Shown here piece after piece: positions 1 through 5,668 of a stretch of DNA of 10,597 nt (position 1 is the stretch's first letter; every line of letters starts with the position of its first letter). The stretch is from Gorillibacterium sp. Lineage in GTDB: Bacteria > Bacillota > Bacilli > Paenibacillales > NBRC-103111. The stretch covers positions 1 to 10,597 of the forward strand of contig JACMJI010000254.1 of the NCBI GenBank assembly GCA_014380705.1. The letters are read 5' to 3'. A model generated the notes under the pieces. That model searched no databases. It was not told the DNA's origin and was given only the letters and a program-made list of their open reading frames with translations. The position numbers and the translations under genes were made by a program.

Positions 1-56
1 CGGATCGCCAGGTCTTTTTATTGTTATAGAGATTTCAGGGACCGCTGATGCCCGGA

Positions 57-176
57 CCGCTTGACGCTTAATAGCGATCATTTTGATCGCTATTTGGCGT
101 CAAGCGGCCCCAGTGCTCATTTTAGCGCTCAAAATGAGCGCTAAATTTACCTCTCGCAGCCGCTAATGCTGGGTCA
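57..176. repeat. Composite palindromic intergenic repeat, copy 1
   Basis: Two hairpins stand side by side. The first (57-107) has an 11-bp outer stem, CCGCTTGACGC at 57-67 with its exact complement at 97-107. After a 2x2 internal loop comes an 11-bp inner stem, AATAGCGATCA at 70-80 with its complement at 84-94, closed by TTT. The second (121-145) pairs TTTAGCGCTCA with its complement around an AAA loop. GGGTC (171-175) can also pair with GACCC (182-186). The 25 bases at 70-94 recur exactly at 6595-6619, and the part from about 124 to 175 is clearly similar to 6662-6715, so this is a dispersed repeat and not a lone hairpin. No reading frame crosses it. Whether it acts as a terminator, an RNA-processing site or a passive repeat cannot be told from the sequence. 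Confidence 0.75.
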
Positions 177-216
177 CATGGGACCCTAAAAAATTTAACC
201 CTTCTAAGATAAAAAG

Positions 217-270
217 TAAGGATATCGCCTGTCGACGTTCTTGGCCCCGCGCATAAACAGATGCGGAATC
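217..270. repeat. Dispersed intergenic element, copy A (head segment)
   Basis: This segment aligns with 3281-3333 over its whole length. Shared blocks are AAGGATA, CGCCTGTCG, GGCCC and GATGCGGAATC, in the same order and spacing. A shorter, more divergent relative lies at 1861-1886. The 7-bp pairing visible in copy C (TAAACGC with GCGTTTA) is partly kept here as TATCGC with GCG-C-ATA, with one bulged base. After the head come an AT-rich stretch and then a terminator-like hairpin (318-370) that is itself similar to the hairpin after copy B. No coding potential is seen. The element sits downstream of the 3' end of the surface-protein gene. Confidence 0.65.
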
Positions 271-317
271 AAAAAAACTCAATAATAAACTCTACAATTT
301 AGGCATAGATTCAGATA

Positions 318-370
318 TAAAATAAGACCACACTCCATTTAGCCAAATCGGCTTAGGAAATGCGATCTTT
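318..370 (-). terminator. Terminator of the LPxTG surface-protein gene
   Basis: Bases 361-369 and 324-332 form a 9-bp stem when read on the minus strand, counting two G-U wobbles. On the plus strand the same positions give A-C mismatches. The inner part pairs AGCC (341-344) with GGCT (350-353). A minus-strand U-rich tract (AUUUUAU, from 323 down) follows the stem. It lies about 100 bases past the stop codon at 467. The hairpin resembles the one at 1949-2000, which has perfect stems, so the two share an origin. Confidence 0.55.
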
Positions 371-436
371 TCAAAATTTGTGGTGAAGGCAAGTCTTATT
401 TCTCTGTTAATCTCCAGTATCTATGCTCCTACTTGT

Positions 437-524
437 TCTTCATACTTGTTCTTGCAGATATAGTCCCTACCGCCTAGTCCTCTTCATACTCATTCTTGCA
501 AGTAAAATCCCTACTGCGATAATG
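437..524. repeat. Imperfect 44-bp tandem duplication at the 3' end of the surface-protein gene
   Basis: TCTTCATACT, TTCTTGCA and TCCCTAC plus GC occur in the same order at 437-473 and 481-517, exactly 44 bases apart, with scattered substitutions between. Copy 2 (481-524) encodes the end of the sorting-signal helix and its basic tail. Copy 1 (437-480) lies across and beyond the stop codon in another frame; in its own frame it would encode a similar tail ending MKNK. The gene thus appears to have gained a second, now degenerate, version of its own last codons. Confidence 0.6.
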
Positions 525-1642
525 ACGGCCCCGAGCAGATACATGGGCAGTTTACTTGTTTCTCCTGTAGTGGGGAGCAAGTCTATTGGAACCTCTTCAT
601 TGACAACCGGGCTACTACCTGGAACAATTGGCTGCCCAAGGGGAACTTGACTATCATCCACCTCTACCGTTTCATCTGTAGGTGCTTGTATAGGTGTTGG
701 TGTAGGATCCGGCGATCTCAAAGGTGTAGCTATTGATTTTGGAGATGGGAAGTTCGATGCGGGCCCTATAGCAAAATTTATAGAATTCTCAATTATAGAG
801 TTCCAAATACTACCTTGGAATAGATCATTTTTTAGCTGGCCGGAGCCCATAAAAGACTTTGCAATGAGCATTCCATCAAGCTCAGCGCCACTAAAGAATA
901 CATCTGCCTGTGGAGCCAGTATGGACCCCTGAAAAGTCGTATTGCTAATGGTAATGGATGTTGCGTCGTAAAAGTTGAATAGTATTCGATTGGGCTTGGC
1001 ATCACCTATATGCAGGTTTTGTATACTTATATTGGTCCCGCTCACGTTAACGATTAAAGTGGACGTTTCTGGAACCTGGATGCGTAATCCACTTGCATTC
1101 GCTAAATCTGAAGCACTAAGCTGGATAACATTGAAGGGCTCGGTTGCCTTCAATAGAAGTTCACCCGCTTCGTATTCAGCGTTTTCTGTGTAGGAATAAT
1201 AGGATAGCTTTGAAGAGAGTGCAAGCAGATTCTGTCGTTCCATTACGAAATCAATAGGGGTTCCTTGGATGACTGCTTCACTGTATGTAGCATTTGTCAC
1301 GGATAATTCTCCTCCATATATCGCCGAACCATAGAGGATTCCATTCGCAAGGGTAAGGTTTTGACCGGAGATGAGGACATCACCACTCGTTGACCTTTTG
1401 AACGCACCACCAACCTCGTATTCTACTAGACGAATATTGCCGCTTGCTGCTAACCGTCCAGAAATCTGCCCATTAGACTGCGTGAAGTCACCTAGAATAA
1501 AAGCATTAAAGTGTCCGGCAATTCCCAGTTCTGGTGTCAAGGTATAGGGTACCACCTCCTCAGCAGCTGTTGCCTCTAAATGAAACGTAAACAAAACAAT
1601 TAGTACGAGCAACAGCGAAGCATGCATGCGACTTTTCCTCAA
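467..1642 (-). CDS. Choice-of-anchor A family protein with LPxTG cell-wall sorting signal
   Basis: This is a predicted secreted protein covalently anchored to peptidoglycan by sortase. Residue numbers count from the upstream TTG at 1645. A basic n-region and hydrophobic core (about 9-24) end at a likely signal peptidase site near ATA-A (25-28). Residues about 38-278 match the choice-of-anchor A domain, opening with a GIAGHFNAFILGDF-like segment and continuing as Ser/Thr/Asn-rich beta-helix-like sequence. A Pro/Thr-rich linker (about 299-356) precedes the sorting signal: LPTTG at 357-361, a hydrophobic helix (about 367-384) and an Arg/Lys tail. The start is a TTG: AGGAGGGG (1649-1656) sits 5 bases before TTG 1645 and 8 before TTG 1642, so 1642 is preferred; the first ATG (1627) is too far. 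No sortase gene is in the window. The molecular function is unknown; adhesion is only a guess. The 3' end has a tandem duplication. Confidence 0.85.
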   Translation of the reverse strand: MRKSRMHASLLLVLIVLFTFHLEATAAEEVVPYTLTPELGIAGHFNAFILGDFTQSNGQISGRLAASGNIRLVEYEVGGAFKRSTSGDVLISGQNLTLANGILYGSAIYGGELSVTNATYSEAVIQGTPIDFVMERQNLLALSSKLSYYSYTENAEYEAGELLLKATEPFNVIQLSASDLANASGLRIQVPETSTLIVNVSGTNISIQNLHIGDAKPNRILFNFYDATSITISNTTFQGSILAPQADVFFSGAELDGMLIAKSFMGSGQLKNDLFQGSIWNSIIENSINFAIGPASNFPSPKSIATPLRSPDPTPTPIQAPTDETVEVDDSQVPLGQPIVPGSSPVVNEEVPIDLLPTTGETSKLPMYLLGAVIIAVGILLARMSMKRTRR

Positions 1643-1842
1643 CAATATCCCCTCCTAAAGGTCCCATTCCTTCGATACTAACCATTGCGTTATGGCCCTG
1701 TTCTCCATTACACAGTTACCTATATATATCCAATAGTTTGTTAGCCTAAACGAACTAAGTCTACTCTTAGAGAGTATTTATTTAGTAAAGGAAAATTAAA
1801 AACTATAGCGTTGAAATTTGCATGCTTCGGCACTCTTAAATG
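1643..1842 (-). other. Upstream region of the surface-protein gene
   Basis: No gene is supported here. It holds the strong AGGAGGGG ribosome binding site (1649-1656, minus). TATATA at 1721-1726 could be a -10 box, but no convincing -35 is present. A small perfect inverted repeat, TACTCT-TAG-AGAGTA (1762-1776), could be an operator. The promoter is therefore unresolved. Confidence 0.35.
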
Positions 1843-1947
1843 GGCACTTAGGAGTCCTCTCGCCTGCATTCACCGACGCCGAATCAGAAATCGTTATTCA
1901 TTCTGATATAGCAAGGAAAGCATCGATGACAACAGCATAGCAGAACC
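1843..1947. repeat. Dispersed intergenic element, copy B (shortened)
   Basis: CGCCTG, CACCGACGC and CGAATCAGAA (1861-1889) align with the head of copy C at 3291-3337, but about 20 internal bases present in copies A and C are missing. As in copy C, ATCAGAA (1883-1889) has a downstream complement, TTCTGAT (1901-1907), forming a 7-bp hairpin with an 11-base loop. The motif TGATA-AG-AAG follows in both copies, and a terminator hairpin comes next. The internal gap makes this copy the most decayed in the head. Confidence 0.6.
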
Positions 1948-1948
1948 T

Positions 1949-2000
1949 AAAAAGATCGCACTCCATTGGCCAAATTGGCGTTGGAAATGCGATCTTTATT
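1949..2000. terminator. Bidirectional terminator, likely serving the thioesterase gene
   Basis: AAAGATCGCA (1951-1960) pairs perfectly with 1988-1997. Inside, TCCA (1962-1965) pairs with TGGA (1982-1985), and GCCA (1969-1972) with TGGC (1976-1979). Read on the minus strand, the stem is followed by UUUUU, which fits termination of the thioesterase transcript about 105 bases past its stop. The plus-strand side has a weaker tract. The hairpin shares sequence with 318-370. Confidence 0.7.
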
Positions 2001-2025
2001 GTTAGGGGTTATCATGTTAGGGGTT
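2001..2025. repeat. Short direct repeat GTTAGGGGTT, two copies
   Basis: GTTAGGGGTT occurs at 2001-2010 and 2016-2025, and a partial GGTTAG follows. The period is 15 bases. It lies between the terminator and the end of the possible small ORF. No function is evident; polymerase slippage could make it. Confidence 0.5.
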
Positions 2026-2098
2026 AGGTTAGCACCCCGATGATGGCTAGGATAAAGACGAAACTCTTTTTCACGATAAAGACCTCTTGTTTCCTCAT
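2024..2098 (-). CDS. Possible small hydrophobic peptide ORF (24 codons)
   Basis: ATG at 2098 opens an ORF of 24 codons ending with TAA at 2024, only 7 bases past the thioesterase stop. An internal GTG at 2074 would give a 16-residue peptide, MKKSFVFILAIIGVLT: two lysines, then an unbroken hydrophobic run. AAGAGG about 8 bases before that GTG is a plausible ribosome binding site, better than anything before the ATG. The peptide resembles a bare signal or membrane helix. It could be a real small membrane protein co-transcribed with the thioesterase, a remnant of a lost secreted protein, or chance. No family is recognised. Confidence 0.25.
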   Translation of the reverse strand: MRKQEVFIVKKSFVFILAIIGVLT

Positions 2099-2104
2099 AT
2101 CATC

Positions 2105-2617
2105 TTATTCCCATGGATAACTGGTTAGCAGGTGTCCGGCAAATTTCTTGCTTTCCTCTCTTCGTTGCTTTCGCAGCTGTGCCCGTTGCTCTCCTGTTTC
2201 AAATAAAACCTGTTCTTCCTGCGATTCAGGAACGACCTGTGGAACTGGAATCGGTCGATTACTGTCATCCAAGGCGACAAAAGTAAGGAACGATGTTGCT
2301 GCGATCCTGCGTGCTCCCGTCATCAAATCCTCGGTAATCACCTTAACGAACACTTCCATTGAGCTTCGTCCTGTCCTCGTGACAAATGACTCCAAAGAAA
2401 CTGAATCTGTCATCCGAATGGGATATAGAAAATCGATTGAATCAGCCGAAGCGGTAACATGGGTTGCCCGACAAAGCTTGGCTGCAGAGATGGATGCAAT
2501 ATCATCGATATAAGACATTAACTTCCCACCAAATAACGTATCGTGGTTGTTGACATCGAAGGGAAACACCCGGGAGACTTTGTAACAGCGCGTTTCCTTC
2601 ACATATTTAAAATCCAT
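2105..2617 (-). CDS. Acyl-CoA thioesterase, hot-dog fold (YkhA/ACOT-like)
   Basis: The predicted cytoplasmic enzyme hydrolyses acyl-CoA to free fatty acid and CoA. At 170 residues it is a usual length for a single-hot-dog thioesterase of this group, which forms hexamers. The family signature is near the N-terminus: VNNHDTLFGGKLMSYIDDIA at residues 22-41, with Asn24 and Asp39 at the positions normally catalytic, and FGG at 29-31 beginning the hot-dog helix. The strand motif ATSFLTFVALDD (about 107-118) is also typical. The C-terminal 40 residues are charged (Glu/Arg/Lys) and probably helical. The start is the ATG at 2617; only a weak AAAGTAGGT precedes it by about 7 bases. The gene is divergent from the AbrB-like regulator, with a perfect TATAAT 44 bases upstream next to an inverted repeat. 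The true chain-length preference is not readable. Confidence 0.88.
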   Translation of the reverse strand: MDFKYVKETRCYKVSRVFPFDVNNHDTLFGGKLMSYIDDIASISAAKLCRATHVTASADSIDFLYPIRMTDSVSLESFVTRTGRSSMEVFVKVITEDLMTGARRIAATSFLTFVALDDSNRPIPVPQVVPESQEEQVLFETGEQRAQLRKQRREESKKFAGHLLTSYPWE

Positions 2618-2660
2618 GGCAATTACCTACTTTCTTTATTAAAAAGCAATAATTTTTCTA

Positions 2661-2682
2661 ATTATACCCCAAAGTATGGGGT
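2661..2682 (-). promoter_or_regulatory. Thioesterase -10 box with adjoining inverted repeat (possible operator)
   Basis: On the minus strand a perfect TATAAT lies at 2661-2666, 44 bases before the thioesterase ATG. No good -35 stands at 17 bases. Instead, ACCCC (2666-2670) and GGGGT (2678-2682) form an inverted repeat covering the spacer. Such placement suits a repressor or activator site; the neighbouring AbrB-like regulator is a candidate binder by position only. Confidence 0.45.
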
Positions 2683-2689
2683 GCGTATA

Positions 2690-2718
2690 TTCTCAAGGCA
2701 AGCTTGTTCTGTTATAGT
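2690..2718 (+). promoter_or_regulatory. Probable sigma-A promoter of the AbrB-like gene
   Basis: TTCTCA (2690-2695), 17 bases, then TATAGT (2713-2718) preceded by TG one base upstream (an extended -10). The -10 matches consensus at 5 of 6 and the -35 at 4 of 6. The predicted start is about 30 bases before the GTG. Confidence 0.45.
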
Positions 2719-2756
2719 AAATAATGACAAATGAAACTTGAAATGGAGGAGTTGTG

Positions 2757-3212
2757 GTGAAAGATACCGGTATCATCCGCAGCTTGGACAGTCTTGGACG
2801 TATTGTTATCCCTACTGAAATCCGCGCGACCCGCAATATCGAAATTGGTGACCCGATGGAATTTTTTATCTCTAACAATAATACGATAGTTATTCGTAAG
2901 TACAGATCAAATGAATGCACATTTTGCAGGTCAATGGAGAATGTAACCTACTACCATGAACAATTTATTTGCATGTCCTGCTTGGATGAATTGAAGCACT
3001 CTTTGTTTGAGGCGCCTCCAGCCCTCATCTCAAAGCAGAGAAAACCACATGTTGCGGACAACTACACAAAAAAGACGAATGAAATGCTCATGCGAGTAAA
3101 ACAAGCCTTTCTGGAAACTCCTGATGTCAGTCAGAAGGAGTTAGCTAACCGATTAGGGATTAGCCAAGGCCGCATTAGCCAGCTCAAGAAGGAGCTCAGT
3201 CGACTAGGCTAA
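2757..3212 (+). CDS. AbrB-type transcription regulator with zinc-knuckle and C-terminal HTH
   Basis: A 151-residue predicted cytoplasmic DNA-binding protein. Residues 1-50 form the SpoVT/AbrB swapped-hairpin domain; the signature DTGIIRSLDSLGRIVIPTEI is at 3-22. Next come paired cysteines, C54-x2-C57 and C72-x2-C75, a likely zinc site seen in some AbrB relatives. A polar linker follows. Residues about 107-150 form a helix-turn-helix with SQKELANRLGISQGRISQLK (125-144). B. subtilis AbrB is about 95 residues and lacks this second DNA-binding unit. Two GTG codons are possible starts. GGAGGA (2745-2750) is 6 bases from GTG 2757 but only 3 from GTG 2754, so 2757 is chosen; it also gives the usual MKxTG beginning. 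The gene is monocistronic, divergent from the thioesterase gene, and ends at a shared terminator. Targets are unknown. Confidence 0.85.
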   Translation: MKDTGIIRSLDSLGRIVIPTEIRATRNIEIGDPMEFFISNNNTIVIRKYRSNECTFCRSMENVTYYHEQFICMSCLDELKHSLFEAPPALISKQRKPHVADNYTKKTNEMLMRVKQAFLETPDVSQKELANRLGISQGRISQLKKELSRLG

Positions 3213-3280
3213 CCATTAACGCTTACGTTTCATGTTCTAAATGCAACTAGACCTGCCTGCGGTTATACCATGCGTATACA

Positions 3281-3369
3281 CAAGGATAAACGCCTGTCGG
3301 CATCCCGGCCCGTGCGTTTACCGATGCGGAATCAGAATGAACCTTATCTAATATTTTATACATTCTGAT
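3281..3369. repeat. Dispersed intergenic element, copy C (best preserved)
   Basis: The head (3281-3333) aligns with 217-270, and its right part with 1861-1889. TAAACGC (3287-3293) pairs with GCGTTTA (3314-3320). GCATC (3300-3304) pairs with GATGC (3323-3327). The arms interleave, so both together would make a pseudoknot; otherwise they are alternatives. A separate perfect 9-bp hairpin pairs ATCAGAATG (3331-3339) with CATTCTGAT (3361-3369). It lies 69 bases past the AbrB-like stop and abuts a terminator, as the other copies do. No coding potential. Confidence 0.65.
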
Positions 3370-3374
3370 AGAGT

Positions 3375-3438
3375 AAGAAATAGCGAGGCGTGATGCTATC
3401 CATCAAGGACAGCATCACGCCTCGATATTTCTTTTTTT
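3375..3438. terminator. Strong bidirectional terminator between convergent genes
   Basis: A 14-bp perfect stem pairs 3384-3397 with 3411-3424. It is extended inward by TCC/GGA after one mismatch and outward by 8 more pairs (3375-3382 with 3426-3433). The loop is 5 bases. T7 follows on the plus strand (3432-3438), and the minus side reads UAUUUCUU. It ends both the AbrB-like transcript (plus) and the ydbS-ydbT-like transcript (minus, stop at 3444). Confidence 0.9.
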
Positions 3439-3443
3439 AAATC

Positions 3444-5024
3444 TTACTCTGTTAATCGTTTAAGTCGTGTATTATCAAGCTCAGCTTCGCCTTCATGCTT
3501 TCCCTTTACATGGCTGTACCAGCGCCAAACATCGCGAATCTGCCTCTCGTCTATGCAGGAAACAACTTTATTCTCATTAAGCAGATTGGTTGCAGTCAAT
3601 GTAAGCAATCTTTTCCGACGTTGAAAGGTTGTGCCGCTTACAATCATAGCTACAATCTGCGGTTTGCGGATATAACTTGTATAACGTGCGAACAATCGTA
3701 CTCGAGTGGTCAATTGACCACTACGAAGTGTCATGCCTTCGTCAAGAAAACGAAATAGGCACCATAACAGGACTAGCGGGAGCAAGCAGAGTGACCAGAG
3801 CGCAAATGCCCCAATAACGATAAATAATGTCCCACAGATCAATAATGCAATGGTCATTTCAATCCGTATAAAATAGAGGAACGCGCGTCTAGGCGGCCGA
3901 GACTCAATCTCTTCCACTCGAAAAAGCGGAATAAACGCTCCCAGTACCTCCGGCAGGTCGGTAACTTTTACGAAAGGATGCAGCACAATCTTCTCCTGCT
4001 TCATGGAGGATAATACGCTTAACTCTACCTTGGCGTATCCAAATAGCTGACGAATTACTCCTTCCTGAATCGTAACTGCCTGTATCCGATCCACCGGAAA
4101 TTGGTGCATTTTCTTCTCTAGCAGACCGTAGGAAACGGTTAATCCCCTTCCCCTCCGTGCTACTGAGAATCCGTAATATTTGAGAACATAGAGTGCAGCA
4201 GATAAAAACCAGGAGAAGAGGACAATAATCAGCGACCATACGAGAATCGATAGGTAACTTGGAACTAGGCTTGCTGCACCCTCATAGACCGAATCATAGA
4301 GCCAATTTGGAATAAAGTCATCTGCAAAGGAGTAGATTCCGGCAAAAAAAGCAATAACCAGTCCAACATTGATGGTCGACATCGCTGCAAAAGCCAACTG
4401 TTTGGCACTAAAACCAAGGACTGCCGTTTCCTTTTCGCCATTCGTGTCGTCCTCTGCAAGCAGTGATACCAAGGCCTCACTCTTCGGAGGGGAAAACTTA
4501 GCTTTACTCTCATGGGTAACTGCCCCGTTTTCCTCCATTTGGGTAATGCCTTGCGCTTCTTTGCCTGCAGAGCCAGGCCTAGGATCCCTGCGCAGCATTT
4601 CCTTTAGACGCTCCGCCGCTTCCAGCGACAGGGAAGGTAGAACGCCATCAGAATCTGTTTTCCCGCCAGGCGTTTCTATTTTGACTTGAGCGATGCCCAG
4701 AATTCTTTGAAGAAAGGACTGTTCAATATTTACCGAATGAATCCGTCCGAAATAAAGGCTCAACTCGTCTCGAAACCATATTCCTTTGCGAATGACAAGT
4801 CTATCCGCCTCCAAGGTATAGGTAAAGCGTCTCCATCCCGCCAATCCTACGGTCATAATGAACAACCCCGTAAGAAGAAAAAATCCAAGCACGAACCAGC
4901 CGATCCCCCACTCCTTAACTTTATTTATACCAACGATAAGAAGCAGAGGGAATAACCCCTTTAATGTTTTTGTGACCGAAAATACGATATAAAACGGGTG
5001 CAAACGGCGCTGCTCATTCATCAT
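3444..5024 (-). CDS. ydbT: Membrane protein with three bacterial PH (bPH2) domains, YdbT-like
   Basis: A polytopic membrane protein of about 526 residues with the layout of B. subtilis YdbT (a somewhat shorter protein). Two helices (about 25-60) lead into a first bPH2 domain (about 66-143; YTLEADRLVIRKGIW and GRIHSVNIEQS are typical). A charged linker (143-201) follows, then two helices (208-233, 253-280), a second bPH2 domain (283-358; PVDRIQAVTIQEGVIRQLFG), two more helices (386-423) and a third, weaker domain (428-498). Three successive ATGs (5027, 5024, 5021) overlap the ydbS stop. AAGGTGG (5031-5037) is 6 bases from ATG 5024, so that start is chosen; the longer frame to 5075 has no ribosome site. 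Overlap with ydbS implies translational coupling. In B. subtilis the ydbST operon belongs to the sigma-W envelope-stress regulon and is linked to resistance to antimicrobial peptides; the same role here is inferred. The biochemical activity is unknown. Confidence 0.85.
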   Translation of the reverse strand: MMNEQRRLHPFYIVFSVTKTLKGLFPLLLIVGINKVKEWGIGWFVLGFFLLTGLFIMTVGLAGWRRFTYTLEADRLVIRKGIWFRDELSLYFGRIHSVNIEQSFLQRILGIAQVKIETPGGKTDSDGVLPSLSLEAAERLKEMLRRDPRPGSAGKEAQGITQMEENGAVTHESKAKFSPPKSEALVSLLAEDDTNGEKETAVLGFSAKQLAFAAMSTINVGLVIAFFAGIYSFADDFIPNWLYDSVYEGAASLVPSYLSILVWSLIIVLFSWFLSAALYVLKYYGFSVARRGRGLTVSYGLLEKKMHQFPVDRIQAVTIQEGVIRQLFGYAKVELSVLSSMKQEKIVLHPFVKVTDLPEVLGAFIPLFRVEEIESRPPRRAFLYFIRIEMTIALLICGTLFIVIGAFALWSLCLLPLVLLWCLFRFLDEGMTLRSGQLTTRVRLFARYTSYIRKPQIVAMIVSGTTFQRRKRLLTLTATNLLNENKVVSCIDERQIRDVWRWYSHVKGKHEGEAELDNTRLKRLTE

Positions 5025-5493
5025 CATCGGCCACCTTAGCGAGAGTTCCGATCCGCCATTTGATCTCTTCTGCATTCTCGCGAGTTAAACCTACAATTCT
5101 ATGTGTCGTTGCTGCTGTAACTACGGATATATCGGCCAAACCATAAGCTCTTAATAGAGGACCGCTTTCAAGCTCCACATGTTGAACCCGGACCATGGGG
5201 ACGAGAACATTACGAACAAAGATGAAGCCTGTGCGAATTTCCAATTCTTCATCAAATACGTCAAAAGCAAACCAACGAGATCTGATCTTGGGGAACGTAA
5301 AGGTATACAAGAACCCTGTCACTGCGAACAATCCGGCAGAAATCCACCCAGGGTATAATGCCCAACCCTTACTAATGGCAATGAGTAGATAGATAATCGT
5401 TAATCCAAATAGTCCTGCATGTATTATCAACGACCGAATAAGTGCAACCTTCAAATAATTAGGGTGATGTCTTTGGGTAAGGTCTCTGTCCAT
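5014..5493 (-). CDS. ydbS: Small bPH2-domain membrane protein, YdbS-like
   Basis: A 159-residue membrane protein. Two hydrophobic helices (about 18-40 and 46-66) are followed by one bacterial PH domain (about 70-150), with the family pattern FDVFDEELEIRTGFIFVRN, VPMVRVQHVELESGPLLR and a final Ile/Val-rich strand plus helix. Length and order match YdbS. The ATG at 5493 has GAGGGAG (5499-5505) 5 bases upstream. Its stop overlaps the ydbT start region by 11 bases, so the two genes form one operon and probably one complex. A promoter resembling sigma-W sites lies at 5531-5556. The paired organisation and promoter support envelope-stress defence, by analogy with B. subtilis. Confidence 0.87.
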   Translation of the reverse strand: MDRDLTQRHHPNYLKVALIRSLIIHAGLFGLTIIYLLIAISKGWALYPGWISAGLFAVTGFLYTFTFPKIRSRWFAFDVFDEELEIRTGFIFVRNVLVPMVRVQHVELESGPLLRAYGLADISVVTAATTHRIVGLTRENAEEIKWRIGTLAKVADDDE

Positions 5494-5530
5494 TCTAACT
5501 CCCTCACTTACGAACTGTTTTTTAACCTTA

Positions 5531-5556
5531 TACGAAAAAAAATTTTTAGCGTTCCA
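5531..5556 (-). promoter_or_regulatory. ECF (sigma-W-like) promoter of the ydbS-ydbT operon
   Basis: On the minus strand TGGAAC (5551-5556), 16 bases, then CGTA (5531-5534). The B. subtilis sigma-W consensus is TGAAAC-N16-CGTA; only one base differs. The spacer ends in eight T residues just before the -10, a feature also reported for sigma-W promoters. The start would be about 30 bases before the ydbS ATG. No sigma factor gene is in the window. Confidence 0.7.
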
Positions 5557-5571
5557 TATGCTTATTTTAGG

Positions 5572-5600
5572 TTTAGTATGGTACCGTTAAATGGTATGAT
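5572..5600 (+). promoter_or_regulatory. Probable extended -10 promoter of degV
   Basis: TATGAT (5595-5600) is preceded by TGG (TG one base before the box), an extended -10. The -35 position holds TTTAGT, a poor match at 17 bases. The predicted leader is about 60 bases. It diverges from the ydbS promoter. Confidence 0.4.
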
Positions 5601-5668
5601 ATAGAAAGCGAATAAATAATTGATCCTTAAGCTGGCTAGATGTTACGAAACGAGAAGGGGCAATAAAT

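Noticed and set aside
57..176. CRISPR array or insertion-sequence ends
   Set aside because: The repeats are hairpins of differing sequence without regular spacers, and no cas or transposase gene is present in the window.
4369..4955. Plus-strand open frames opposite ydbT
   Set aside because: They lie wholly antisense to a well-supported gene, lack ribosome sites and show low-complexity Ser-rich translation typical of shadows.
5028..5075. Longer ydbT start giving 543 residues
   Set aside because: It would overlap ydbS by over 60 bases without a ribosome site, while AAGGTGG sits just before the triple ATG at 5019-5027.
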